Shown: positions 24,212 through 35,221 of the stretch, one piece after another
Layout of the letters: the number at the start of each line of letters is the position of its first letter
Numbering within the stretch: the first letter of the stretch is position 1
NCBI GenBank assembly: GCA_003255065.1
Contig: QAOA01005496.1
Coordinates: forward strand, 94,369-158,368
From: Cercis canadensis
Taxonomy: Eukaryota; Streptophyta; Magnoliopsida; Fabales; Fabaceae
Reading direction: 5' to 3'
DNA length: 64,000 nucleotides
Program-made: the position numbers and the translations under genes
The notes under the pieces: generated by a model
What the model was told of the DNA's origin: nothing
The model's database searches: none
Seen by the model: only the letters and a program-made list of their open reading frames with translations

Positions 24212-25990
24212 GATTTTCTTCTCTTGCTGGGAACTAGGTTAAAAATTCCATGTCAATTTGGAACAAACCAGAGAGACAAGACTGAATTATTTTGCTGCAA
24301 GCTCCAAATTGCCAATTTTTTACAAAGGTTGTTGATACAGTCTTCCAAAGGGGAGCATTGTTTCGACTCAACCATCAAGCTCAGATAGTTTACAGCAATT
24401 ATACTTCAGCTTAATTGGCTTCTTTGGCATTTGGAAAACAAAATTACCTTCTGTGGATAAGAAGGGGCTATCATATATATTCTATCGCGGAAGATGGCAG
24501 CAGCATCAATTTGTTTTGCCGGATACTTACTAATCTCTATTCCTTATTATTTTGTACAGTAATCAGAATGAACTACTAGATCATGAGTTGTTAATCTATG
24601 TTTCCTTATTCTTTTGTACAGTAATATAGGCAAACAAACAACAGTTAGGTTTCTTTGTAGAGAATTTTGTTGTTGTTGTTGAGTCTAGTGACCTAATATG
24701 ATAGATAGGTTTTGCAGTGCAGCGGGGACAAACATTATACTTAAATTTTTTGAAATAAATAAAATTGCATTATAAAATAAATCACCTCATAAAAATATTA
24801 TTCTTTCAATATTATCTTAATATAAAATTTTAATTAAATTAAATAACTTAAAAAATAATAAAAATCCTACCTTCTTTTTTCTTTCCTTTTTTACCCTTTT
24901 TTTCTCACAAAAGTGAATGCAACTAACTAACTAAGTAGTACCTGTCGGCTTCTATATAGCAGCTTGAGGAGGTGGTTTTGTTTTAGTTATCTTAGGTTTA
25001 TTTAATAATAAATGGGAAGCCCAATTTTTCCTTCATGCTACTTATTGAAAAATATTAATCCCAATTCACATAACAACATTTTATTAATTTTGGGCTAGAA
25101 AATTTCGGTAACTTGACAGCAATCTATGAGTGAGTACAAATATATAAGCTTTTGTTTCAGTTTGTTCATTTGGAGTGGGGACAGTTATTGAATTTAGGGG
25201 GTGCAGTGAAAGGAATTAGTACACTTTATATAAGAACGTTGCTCTTTATGTTCTTCACTTTGTTGTTAATTACAGTTGTCTTTTTTTTTTTTTTTTNTTT
25301 TTTTTTTTATCATGAATTTTTTTTTTTTTTTTGGTAACATAAGAAGAAAAACAGAAAAAGCTACGGTCTAGGATAATCTACAGTCATCTTTTCTGCCAGC
25401 AAAGTCACATTGAGATCCTTGGGGGCTTTGCTCGTGAACTGCCCACTCTTTTGCCCTCTTGCACCCGATTTTTTTCATGAAGTCAGCTTTTTAGTTTGCT
25501 TCTCTTAACACATGAAACACTCTCACCTGCCACCATCTCTTGAGAAAACATCTTATATCACTAATGATACACCCGTAGCTATGAAAGCTAACATATGTAG
25601 AACCTAATAAATTAATTGCCTCTTGGAAATCTGACTCACATGTGAGATTTTTTATGTCTTTATCTCAGCAAAATCTAAGGCCATTTTATCTTGAAGTGTT
25701 GTGTAGCCTATCATTGATAAATGAGTACCGAGTTTGGAATAGGTGAGAATTACAATCTCACTGCAACAACAGTTTTTTATAACACATTTATAGGTACACA
25801 GATATTAATATAACTGCAAAAGTAGGTTAATTAACATGATGAATGTTAGCATGGATAATTAATCTATTGTAATAGAAGTTCTATTCACATTTCCTTAACA
25901 AAAACTACTACATATAATATGCCAAAACAACGTTAAGTTTTGATAGCAGTACTATTGGCTTTTTCAAAGGGACACTCACACTCTAAAAAA
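24212..25990 (+). repeat. NRAMP 3' flank, duplication copy 2
   Basis: Second copy of 12819-15190, starting at the last NRAMP codons and stop (TTTTCTTCTCTTGCTGGG). The rest of NRAMP is absent here, so this is a segment and not a gene. It lacks the Mutator-like MITE and about 500 bp of copy 1 but has gained a LINE fragment at about 25280-25690. Similarity ends near 25990, after GGCTTTTTCAAAGGGACACT. Confidence 0.85.
25280..25690 (-). mobile_element. LINE 3'-end fragment with poly(A)
   Basis: Minus-strand 3' end of an L1-type non-LTR retrotransposon, inserted in copy 2 of the NRAMP flank; copy 1 lacks it (compare about 14885-14900). The reading contains ESDFQEAINLL, then RWWQVRVFHVLREAN, then a stop, then KADFMKKIG in the same frame, as in the RNase H tail of plant LINEs. 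Coding is followed by a long A tract, seen as T runs with an N at 25297. It is 5'-truncated and dead. Confidence 0.75.
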
Positions 25991-26063
25991 GTCAACAGGT
26001 GTGATCTAATGAGGAGTTTAAGTAGTCATACAAAAAGGAGGACAGCACTCTCACACCAACACC

Positions 26064-26208
26064 TTTTTTTTTTTTTTTTTCTACTTGAGATAGTTGGTGA
26101 AATGGTCAAAGCTGCCATTTTGCAGTTGGGGAGGTTTGAACCTGGGATGGCGGGGTAAGGAAATAGCCTTAAGGCTAGAGGTGGCTCCACTGAGCCAAGA
26201 CCTCTCCT
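26064..26208 (-). mobile_element. tRNA-derived SINE
   Basis: On the minus strand a short element begins with tRNA-like text: an A-box-like TGGCTCAGTGG and, about 50 bp on, a B-box GGTTCAAACCT. It ends in an A tract of about 17. Direct repeats CACCAACACC flank it (26054-26063 and 26209-26218). Size, promoter boxes, tail and target duplication all fit a SINE. I cannot name the family. Confidence 0.8.
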
Positions 26209-26225
26209 CACCAACACCTTTTTTT

Positions 26226-27239
26226 ACCCAAGATTTGCCCGCTATATTGTATACATGTATTCTATATATCATAAATTTAATACTTCTGCTTCACAAGTAT
26301 AAGAACCGGTATATATAGCCAGATCAATACTCCTTTAAGCTACTAGCTGTTAGTCACTTTAAAGCATATTAAGCTTCATATTAATCACCATAAAATGGTT
26401 ATAAAACCTTAAAGCTGTTAGCCTCTTAAGAGCCAGCATATTGGCATTATTACATAGCTTTGTGGCTATATAATGACTTAATTAACCTCCATTTGGCTAT
26501 TATAAAGAACATTAAACTATAACTTAATAAAGTATTATTTTTATAAAAAAAATTACTCCAAAATTCCAACATTATTTCATACAAGCATGCATGACCATAG
26601 AAAACATCTTATATTAACTAAATTTAAGACATTATTAAATTTCTGACTTGTGACTCACCTTAGTGCATGACTTTTTTTTATCATGCTTTTGGTAAGGTGA
26701 TTTGGTTTAAAGTTATGTTATGCCCCAGAAAGTCAAATATGATATTTTTAACCATTTCAATATACTAATAGTTCGTAATTTTAGTTTTGAGATAAAATTT
26801 AGAGATCATTTGACAAAGGGCTTGATGTAATCCACATTTTCTTTGAGAAGATCACTCATCATTTAGCCTTTTTTTTTTTTTTTACCTTTTTCTTCTTCCT
26901 TTTTCCCATTTCTGTTGCTTTAGTGATCATTTATATAGTAATCATGTATTTTTTGTTTCCATATATTTCATCAACACATATTATTATGAATTGAACCTAA
27001 AATTGTGCCTAAATTATAGATCAGTCAGGACATAACCCACGGAATGTATCTGGATATTTTTTATTAGTACATTTATAAACTATTAAGTTATGATGTAATT
27101 GTTATGTAGCCATGTTGCATATTGTTGGTCCAAGACACACGAGAGTGTGCTTATCTTCTTCTTTGTCTCGGGTTCCAATTTGCTAAGAAATTCACGTGGA
27201 AAGAAATATATTCAATGTGTAATCAAGTCAACAAGTCAG
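26226..27239. other. AT-rich spacer
   Basis: About 1 kb with no recognised gene between the SINE and the first plus-strand TNL remnant. A T run lies near 26871-26883. Confidence 0.6.
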
Positions 27240-28225
27240 CCTAGAAGAAATTCTTATGAATTCACTAGACCTAACGTACGTAAACATCTTGAAAACAAGA
27301 AGGATTAAAACATTGACTACGGGAAAATTAAAATAAAGCAAAGCCTTCCCGATAAAAGGTCACCGCTTGTACTTGATTATGTAAATTACGGTTAACAACT
27401 ATGTGGTTTGTGTGATAGTGGTGAATGGCTTGCTCCAGGAAGCACATTAATCATCACAACAAGAGATGAGCGTCTACTTAATTTCCCTGGATGAAAAATG
27501 TACATATATATGGAATGAAAGCACTGAACGAAAGTGAATCTCTAGAGCTTTTCAGTTGGCAGGAAGAATGCATTAGAGAAAGTGAAAAGAATCTCCTGCA
27601 TTTCTTTCTTTTATTGTCATTCTTCATTTTCACTCAATACTCTGTTTTAAAAAACAAGCAACAGTTGAATAGATGTTTGGTGTTTGCGATACTGCCACCA
27701 CCTTTTTTTTCCTAGTAACAATTATCCTCATGGGCTAACTTGCGCGGGTAAAGGATCCTCAATATTATTTGATGTCCCTGAAGTTATTGGTTTTACCTTG
27801 AAAGATAATATCTCTACATTCTCTATTCCTCTAATTGCGTAGACAACATGGCATCTGATTGTGAATTCCACATATGTTAATTATCAATCAGACAAAGGAT
27901 ATCATTCAGCTTAATGCAATAACTACTTTTGAAGATGAAGATTGGCAGGGCATAATATCAAATCTAGAACCTGTTGATGAAGTGAAGGTTATTTTGGTGT
28001 TTGGAGATAGATTCATTGTGAAGAACACGACAATCTATTTGGCATATGGTGAATTGATGGAAAAGGGGGAGTGTTTGTCATTTGAAGGTAAAAATGCTAT
28101 TTCTTCAAGTGCTCATGAAAATGTAAGTAAAAATCCGACAACCATCAAATCAAAGCAAAGCACATGATGATGATGAGGAGACATGCTTTACAACAGCCAC
28201 AAAGGCAAAGAAACCGTGATGAAAA
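27240..28225 (+). pseudogene. TNL remnant: NB-ARC piece joined to C-JID
   Basis: Decayed TNL copy. About 27270-27560 aligns with part of the NB-ARC of the intact TNL (compare 58190-58480): the GGTGAATGGCTTGCTCC and ATCACAACAAGAGATGAGCG words and the reading NESESLELFSW are shared, but stops interrupt it, one just after LLNFPG. Near 27565 the NB text breaks off and continues directly as the intron before the last exon, then C-JID coding (about 27715-28200) with reading GDEVKVILVFGDRFIVKNTTIYL. The TIR, the NB ends and all LRRs are gone, so one deletion of several kb is implied. The 3' flank after 28200 is typical of the family. Confidence 0.8.
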
Positions 28226-29520
28226 CTTGAATCATGTGAGTTGTTTAATGTTTTAGATAGGCATTTCCATAATATAGAGTATTGCATATACTCAGATTAC
28301 AAGTAGATGTTGGAATTGTTATTTGAAATTTCTCAAGTTAATTGTTCTAAGTAATTGAAACGGGACTTGAACATATAAAGACATGTGCAAACCAATTAAT
28401 TGTCTGTAATTGTGAGTGTAGTAGTCCAAAATTTGACCAGAGTCACGTGTCATTATAATTCAGGCTACTAAAAATGGGAATATTCCTAACGTTAGTGACT
28501 TAACTGAGTATAAGTATAAATTTTGAAAATATGGTAACGTCCATGCAAAACTAGAAAAATGGAAGGGAGGTTATATAATTTACTCTATATTATAATACCT
28601 CGTAGCAACTAATAGTCTCCAAAGCAATAGTACGTAGCAGAACGTTTCATTATTCTTCCATCCTATATTTCCATTTCCTTGATCAAACTCTTACATATAT
28701 GCCTCTTGCCACTATGTACAATAACATCCAGAATTATCATTCCTTTCCTTTGCCCAGTTAAGTTTTTGTCTCACCAACTGGTTTCCTTCTTCAAGAGGAC
28801 ACCCTAAAAACTCAGTTTGCAAAATAAGCATCTTGCCCTGTTGATCCTCAGATAGTCCATTCTAACAACCTAGTTTTGGATTTGAATGGTATAATTAAAA
28901 TTTCATGAGCCCAATTGAATCAATCAAAAGTTTAGGGTTATACTTAAATGGTTAGCATTACCGAAAAAAAAAAAAAAAGATCGAGACTAGAAGATACTTT
29001 AATCTTTATAGTCCTAGTCAATTTTTTCGACATACATATATATATATAGTATTAGATGTGAGCGCGAACACACAAACACACAAAAGAATAATCTTAATGC
29101 CAAGGTCATGTTTGTTACGAAAACAAGGAGAGGATGAAAGGTACAGAGAAAAGTGAGAAACACAATTATTTTAACTGAAAGACTTAGAAGAAGTGTACGT
29201 AACCCTTACATTTGTAGTTACACTAATACTCATTTTTAGTGCCTTTTCTTTAAGTGAACAACTATGGAGGTACCAACCTGTTTTTGGGGGTTAAGAGGAG
29301 GAGCGAGTTTGATATCAGATTTCTTTTTAGCCTTTTATTATTCTTATAGTTACTCAAAAGTGTTACAGTTTATGTTGTCTGACAACTTTTTCTAATTGCT
29401 CTATATTATTTATCTTTCTTTTGTAGATAGTTGACAAATTTGGTGTGGGGTGCAAGAGAGTTTGGCTTTACTATTCTGTCACTAAATGAATACTTCTCTT
29501 TATGGCTAAAATGAATAAAA
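28226..29520 (+). repeat. Shared TNL-to-PPI spacer
   Basis: TNL 3' flank followed by the PPI upstream region. Part (28480-28700) matches 52080-52320, and part (28880-29500) matches 44540-45340, including the AATAATCTTA, GGAGAGGATGAAAGG and AACCCTTA words. It shows that TNL and PPI-like genes were duplicated as a unit. No gene is seen. Confidence 0.7.
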
Positions 29521-29555
29521 ATAGCGCAACATATTCGTGGTAGGATTCTCAATTG

Positions 29556-30175
29556 TGTTAAAGAAGGCATGCAACACCGCCTTCTCCCTTCTAGAGAATT
29601 CTAGAGAAATCTTCTCTAGAAATTTCTTCACTACAAGTTACTACATAGGAAAGATCTAAAGTGGCTTAGTGAAGTCTAGAGATAGCTAGAGTAGACTAGA
29701 AGACTCTAGAATGTTCTAGAGTATACTAGTATGTGCTAGAAGGTGTTGAAAGATTCTAAAACCTGGAGCATCCTAGAACTTGGATGAAGGAACTAAACAA
29801 TCCTAGAGGACTCTAGAATCGGCTAGAAAGTTCTAGAAACCTTGAGGCATGCTGTAGATAATTCTAGAACTTTGTAGCTTATTCTACATGTGCCTAGGCT
29901 AGTAGTTCCCACCTCCTCCTCCATCACCTATATATAGGAATTGCTAAGCTTGTTTTGTGTGTAAGAGAAAGTGAAGCATCTCTTTACATGTAAGTGGTGT
30001 CTTGAGTGTGAGTTGTGAGCTTTCTTTTGAGTGTTGTATTTCTCTTCAAATTGTGAGTGGTCTTTGAAAAGTGTTGTAGTGTCTTTTATTGTGGGTATAA
30101 TACAAGTAATTTGTTTACTTGTTTGGGTCCAATATTAGTAAGTTTAGAATTGTGCACTCTAAATTTTACTCAACA
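29556..30175. mobile_element. Solo LTR, copia-like, heat-shock-element rich
   Basis: A 620-bp solo LTR that looks whole, starting TGTTAAAG and ending CTCAACA. Near-identical 5-bp target repeats (AATTG at 29551-29555, AGTTG at 30176-30180) flank it inside exon 1 of PPI copy A; copies B and C show the unfilled site CAGTTGTT. It has a TATA-like CTATATATAGG near 29930. It contains canonical heat-shock elements, alternating GAA and TTC blocks spaced by two bases, for example GAAAGTTCTAGAA (29826-29838) and GAATGTTCTAGA (29709-29720). The family is probably Ty1/copia, by size and ends. Confidence 0.8.
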
Positions 30176-30504
30176 AGTTGTTCTCTTCAACATGATCAAA
30201 GCGGGTAGGACCAAGCGCAACATAGTGGAGTTATAGAAACTAATTTGATGCAGAAAACTCCATCATCCATAACTGTAGGAGACAACAACAGGTTCAGGAA
30301 ACACAGCATGAGAATAGAGANGTAAGTTTAAAATTGTGCACTCTAAATTTTACTCAACAAGTTGTTCTCTTCAACATGATCAAAGCGGGTAGGACCAAGC
30401 GCAACATAGTGGAGTTATAGAAACTAATTTGATGCAGAAAACTCCATCATCCATAACTGTAGGAGACAACAACAGGTTCAGGAAACACAGCATGAGAATA
30501 GAGA
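30138..30504. other. Probable assembly duplication around N at 30321
   Basis: 30138-30320 and 30322-30504 are direct copies of equal length (183 bp) with about one mismatch, separated by a single N. The pattern is that of two contig ends that overlap but were not merged. The LTR end and the start of PPI copy A are therefore shown twice. Confidence 0.85.
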
Positions 30505-31079
30505 AAGGAAAGAAGCAAGTTCTACCCTTCTGTTTTGACAAAATTTGAAAGAAAGGCGTGGCAGGCATAACTAGAATGAAAAAGGCCATAGGACTGCAGT
30601 TTGAAGAAGGAGATCAATATCATTTCGGGATATCCGAAAAGAAGAAACAGAAAGTGGCAAGTACGGATATTTTCATGCTTGTGATTTTTTTTTTTTTTTT
30701 TTTTTNTTTTTTTTTTTTTTGCGACAGCTATACCCAACAAGAGAATGGATGGGCCCACTCTCAATTTGGCATTTTATTGTAAAGCAGTACAACATTCCCA
30801 AATACATAAAAAAAAAAAGTAAAAATAGGTTTTTGTTCATACGAACATATCAAAATAAGAGAAAAAAAAATTAGTTCTACCGTATTATTGAGTTTTTAGT
30901 GTTACTGTAACTCATAAAGTGCCATTTGAATTATTTTACACATAGTTTTATCTTACATGGCAAGGATTTAATAGTGTTAAAACACAATCCGACACTCCAT
31001 TTTTCCCACCTTAGATGGAGACCACTTTAGGAGGGAATTCAAGGAAAAGAAAAAAAATGTACTTAATCCCATAAACTCT

Positions 31080-32167
31080 ATTCTTTTCCTCACTAACTCA
31101 GAGCTCCTATTCCTCAATCAAAGGAATCTCTTCCGGCCGCCGGCCGCCGGCACCCTGCACTAAATTAATCCCAACTCTTGTTGGCACTTGGCAGTCACAT
31201 TGTTTTATACATTTAGATCAATCTGCCTCCCATATCGGTTTCCGTGCCTCACAGTTAAAAAAGACAACAAAAAAAGACAAATAAAGAGGAAAAAAAATAG
31301 ACTTGAAGTCCAATAGGCAGGTTCTTATGATGCAGCGAGAAAGTAATCAAAAGAAACCTTAAACACAAACTATATAATCTCCAAAGAAAGCTGAATATTA
31401 TTACTGAATATGGCTGCCACAGAAAAACAAAGCTTAAATACAAAAAGAAACCCTAAACATCAAAAGGAAATCAGCTAATTACAAAACAACCTGAAACAGT
31501 CGTTTATGAAAGATTTTGGGCCTGAAAATGGCCTCAACCACGTAAACCTAGGTTACCACATCGTCGGTCTTTGAACGAGCTTTGAAACGCTAGGTCATGA
31601 GCCTCGTAACTCCAATCAAGCTAAAAGTTATGTCATTTTCTTCTGAGTCTTTATTATGCTCAACCCGATCCATGAAATCACATGCGACCTGGTCCACATC
31701 ATCTTTCCCCTCGTATTACTCTTCACAGTTCTTCCATACATTTTTGCACCCCAGATCTCACTTTCCTTCCTTTCTCAGATCCATATCTTTCTCATGTTCT
31801 TTATTGTGAAATCCAACATCACCATCCCAAAACAAATGGATCTAAGATGTCTTTTTGAGTTTCATCGACGGCTTCACTTGTAGGGGGTTCAGTTATCATC
31901 TTCTTTCTTCCTTACAATATGCAGGACTTGCCATTTTTCGGGACATGCACGCGGATAGGAAGCAGTTATTACTAGCAAATGGCTTTTCTGAAGACCTTCA
32001 AAAGGAGGAAAAGGTCTCATCCTCACTATTGCCGGCCATTGAGGGTTCTAGAGTTTGCATCATTATTTTCTCAAGTGCCTTAGCAGGTTCAAGATGGTGT
32101 CTTGAGGAAGCAGAGAAAATCATGGAGTGTCATAGAACTATTGGTCAAGTAGTTCTACTGGTGTTCT
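31080..32167 (+). pseudogene. TNL remnant: promoter, leader and divergent TIR
   Basis: From about 31080 the CTCAATCAAAGGAATCTCTTCCGG leader region matches that before the intact TNL (56270-56300), and CCCCTCGTATTA near 31708 matches 56492. The TIR remnant (about 31835-32167) reads RKQLLLANGF, then SSSLLPAIEGSR and AGSRWCLEE. It is closest to TIR1 of the double gene, including the same insertion after the second strand. The early part is out of frame with stops (FHRRLHL then TAG). TIR coding breaks off at 32167 where a copia LTR begins. It may be the 5' end of the TNL remnants further right. Confidence 0.75.
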
Positions 32168-33480
32168 TGTTAGACGAAGAGGAATATTTCACTTAAGTCT
32201 TGCATTGCAATATACAAGTACAATGGATATTTATAAGATACAAAAGATAATTCTAAAGAATAAGTCTCTTGAGTTTCATAACCCCTACATAACTCTCACT
32301 AATATCTCTATAATTCTCACTAATTATTGCATAACTCCATAACTCCCACTAGCTATAGTAATACTTCTTAAATGGAAATAATTCCTTATTAAAGTGCCCT
32401 AAAACCATGAAAGTTACAACTCCAAAAGACACATAACCTAAACACAATAATTTCAAATTATTATTTTTAACATCCTCCCTTAATTTGAATTTTTTTTTTT
32501 CTATACTCCAAGTATTGCCCAAAATCTTTGAAAATCTTTGAAATTTTCTCCATGCTAGCAACGGGTGCAAACACTTCTTCATAATCAACTCCTTCAATTT
32601 GCTTGTAGCCTTTAGCNATTTCAAATTATTATTTTTAACATCCTCCCTTAATTTGAATTTTCTTTTTTCTATACTCCAAGTATTGCCCAAAATCTTTGAA
32701 AATCTTTGAAATTTTCTCCATGCTAGCAACGGGTGCAAACACTTCTTCATAATCAACTCCTTCAATTTGCTTGTAGCCTTTAGCTACAAGCCTTGCTTTG
32801 TATCTTTCCACATCTCCTTTGGCATGCTTTTTTGTTTTGAACAGCCATTTGACTCCAATTGCCTCATGACCCTTGGGAAGAGATGTCAACTCCCAAGTGT
32901 TGTTCTTCTCAATGGCATCAATCTCCTCTTGCATTGCTTGTCTCCATCTTTTGTTATTTGAGGCATCATCAAAATTCAATGGTTCACTATCTACAAAGAG
33001 ACAAAATTATTTTGTTCAAAATCTCATCAGTCTTATCATATAAATTAGCAAGCCTTTAATATTTTGTAAGCCTTTCACTCGAGCTTTCTCCAGAAGATGA
33101 TGATGCTTCATGAGTAGGTGTAGGAGGTGGAGTGATGTTATGAGTAGGTGAAAGAGGTGGAGTAGTATCTTGCAAATGAGCCAAAATCTCTTGCTCTTCA
33201 TCTCCAAAATAAGGAAAGAAATCATAAGTTTTTTTCTTGTGAATCCCAACTCCAAGTGGCTTCTTCATTCAACTTCACATCTCGGCTCACAACAATTTTG
33301 CCATTGATTGGGTTGTACATCTTGTAGCCTTTGGAATTTGGATCATAGCCAATGAACACATGCTTCACACTTCTATCATCAAACTTAGATCTTCCTTGAT
33401 TGGGCACATGGACATAGGCAATGCTTCCAAAAACTCGCAAATGATCAACACTTGGCTTGCTTCCACTCCATGCTTCTAGC
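32168..33480 (-). mobile_element. Ty1/copia fossil fragment
   Basis: Minus-strand partial copia element. An LTR of about 305 bp (32168-32472, ends TGTTAG and TTAACA on the plus strand) adjoins a polypurine tract (TTAAGGGAGGA read on the minus strand). Next come reverse transcriptase text (about 32700-32980, with [13 protein letters not shown]) and integrase C-terminal text (about 33225-33440, with RVFGSIAYVHVP). It is inserted in the TIR exon of a TNL copy. It is broken, with several breaks. The span includes an assembly duplication at the N at 32617. Confidence 0.85.
32450..32784. other. Probable assembly duplication around N at 32617
   Basis: 32450-32616 and 32618-32784 are direct copies of equal length (167 bp) on either side of one N, differing only slightly. 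This is best read as an unmerged contig overlap. Confidence 0.85.
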
Positions 33481-33917
33481 TATTTAAAAAGAACCATAGA
33501 ATTAAGTGAATTTCTAGGTTATTCTCAATTCACACAGGAATATAGTGGGTTCATAAGAGATATTTTTTGTTTGACCTTGGGAAAGGCTAATAAATAATTT
33601 AGAGTTCTTGGCTAGCAATTAAAAAGATTGTTCTTGGTTAATAAATTAAGAATAGCAAATCAAAATAGTTATGGTGAAATCAAAAACCCTAGATATTTCT
33701 CTCTAGATTAATTCTTGATTTTTATATGTTTTACTTACTTTTAGTTTATTTAAAGTTCTATCTTGAAATTCTCCATACTCGTTGATTAAATAAAATTGAG
33801 ATTAACCCAATTTTGGTAGTTAATAACATTAATCCTCGTGGGAACGATAACTCACTCTTATCTTATTACTTGGAAACGATAACGTACATTTGCATTAGGA
33901 TTTTACACAACATTAAT
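33481..33917. mobile_element. LTR fragment, Ty3-like
   Basis: AT-rich text ending near 33915 in CAACA contains AATCCTCGTGGGAACGATA, a phrase that also occurs near the 3' end of the Athila-like LTR (about 36713). It lies between the copia fragment and TNL intron sequence that resumes at about 33918. It is probably the 3' part of an LTR and is broken. Confidence 0.55.
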
Positions 33918-35221
33918 TCTTGTAATTTCTTCAAATTCTTACAAGTTTTTATTTTTTTTTTCCTTTGTTGTTGAAAAAAAAAAGAGAGCTAGCACTTAGA
34001 AAATTAAGGAAAAGGAATCCTTTCTGTATTAAAGGGAAAGCAGGAAGATCCTGCTCTAGAAATCACTAAGAGTGGCGAAACTTCAAACTGTCTTCTTATA
34101 TTTCATTTTTTTTTAAAAAANCATTTTTTTAAAAAAAAAAATTATTTTCATTATTCATTTTTACTCAATACTCTGTTTAAAAAACTAGTAATAATTAAAT
34201 AGATGTTTGGTGCTTGTATTTGATAGGTACCCCCTATTCTTCCTAGTGACAATTATCTTTATTGGCTAACTTACACGGTTGAAGGACCCTCAATATTGTT
34301 TAAAGTCCCTCAAGTTACTGGTTGTGCCTTGAAAGGCATGACTCTCTACATTCTCTATTCCTCTAATTGCGTGGCCAATGTGGCATCTGAATGTGTTCCA
34401 CATATGTTGATTATCAATCAGACAAAGGGTATCATTCAGCTTCATAAGAGAGATGCACTAACTACTTCTGGAGATGAAGAATGGCAGTGCATAATAACAA
34501 ATCTAGAACCTGGTGATGAAGTGATGGTTAAAGGACTTGCATTGAGCATGACAAGAACTAATAGAGTTTGTTTGAGTACCAAAGCATTTAAGAAGATGAA
34601 GAGACTCAAATTGCTTCAACTTGGTCATGTACAACTTGATGGAGATTATGAATATCTTTCAAGAGACCTAAGATGGCTCCATTGGCATGAATTTCTTTCG
34701 AGTTACATACCAGCCAACTTTTATCAAGGTCGTTTAGTTGCGATTGACTTAAAATATAGTAATCTCAAAATACTTTGGAAGAAGCCCATGGTAATATTTT
34801 TAACTCTCAAAAATTACTGATATAAAGTAACTATTGCAATCTATCTCATTTTCCACTTTTCCTTGTTTTGTTGTAGTTGCTAGAGAAGCTGAAAATCCTA
34901 AATCTCAGTCATTCCCATTACTTGACACAAACTCCTGATTTTTCAAAACTACCAAATCTTGAAAAGTTAATACTCAAAGACTGTCCTAGTTTGTCTATAG
35001 CTCACCACACCATTGGAGATCTCAATAATCTTCTTTCGGTAAATTTAAAGGACTGCATAAGCCTTGTCAATCTCCCAAGAAGTATCTACAAGTTGAAGTG
35101 TCTGAAAACTCTCATCCTTTCTGGTTGTTCAAAGATTGATAAGTTGGAAGAGGATTTTGAGCAGATGGAATCCTTAACAATTCTAATGGCAAATAACACT
35201 GCCGTAAAGCAAGTGCCCTTT
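33918..35221 (+). pseudogene. Chimeric TNL remnant: C-JID joined to LRR
   Basis: A TNL last intron (33918-34230) leads into C-JID coding (34230-34527, very close to that of the pseudogene at 51325-51620). Near 34527, within GATGGTTA, the reading passes in frame from the C-JID (EPGDEVMV) into the first LRR exon (KGLALSMTRTNRV) of a copy like the intact TNL. The LRR exon (to about 34791) is followed by its intron and the next LRR exon (34877-35221), which stops where the Athila-like element begins. Domain order is therefore reversed from normal, as expected from unequal recombination between paralogues. Unlikely to be functional. Confidence 0.8.

Larger units (their letters stand above)
29521..30850 (+). 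pseudogene. PPI-like copy A, pseudogene
   Basis: Remnant of the first exon of a proton-pump-interactor-like gene. The text AACTGTAGGAGACAACAACA, then GTTCTACCCTTCTG, then the GAAGAAGGAGATCAATATCATTT region match copies B and C. The start ATG of copy C reads GTG here, and the frame meets a TAG soon after the GTGGAGTTA. A solo LTR (29556-30175) sits in the exon. After the T run with an N at 30706 the sequence resumes with CAACAAGAGAATGGATGGG, which in B and C lies after exon 5, so exons 2-5 are absent here; part of that loss could be an assembly collapse. Not functional. Confidence 0.75.

Noticed and set aside
26064-26208. A genuine tRNA gene at the A and B boxes
   Set aside because: The sequence does not fold as a complete tRNA, and it ends in an A tract with flanking direct repeats, as a SINE does.
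30322-30504. A second PPI copy A first exon
   Set aside because: Same reason: an equal-length direct copy across the N at 30321.
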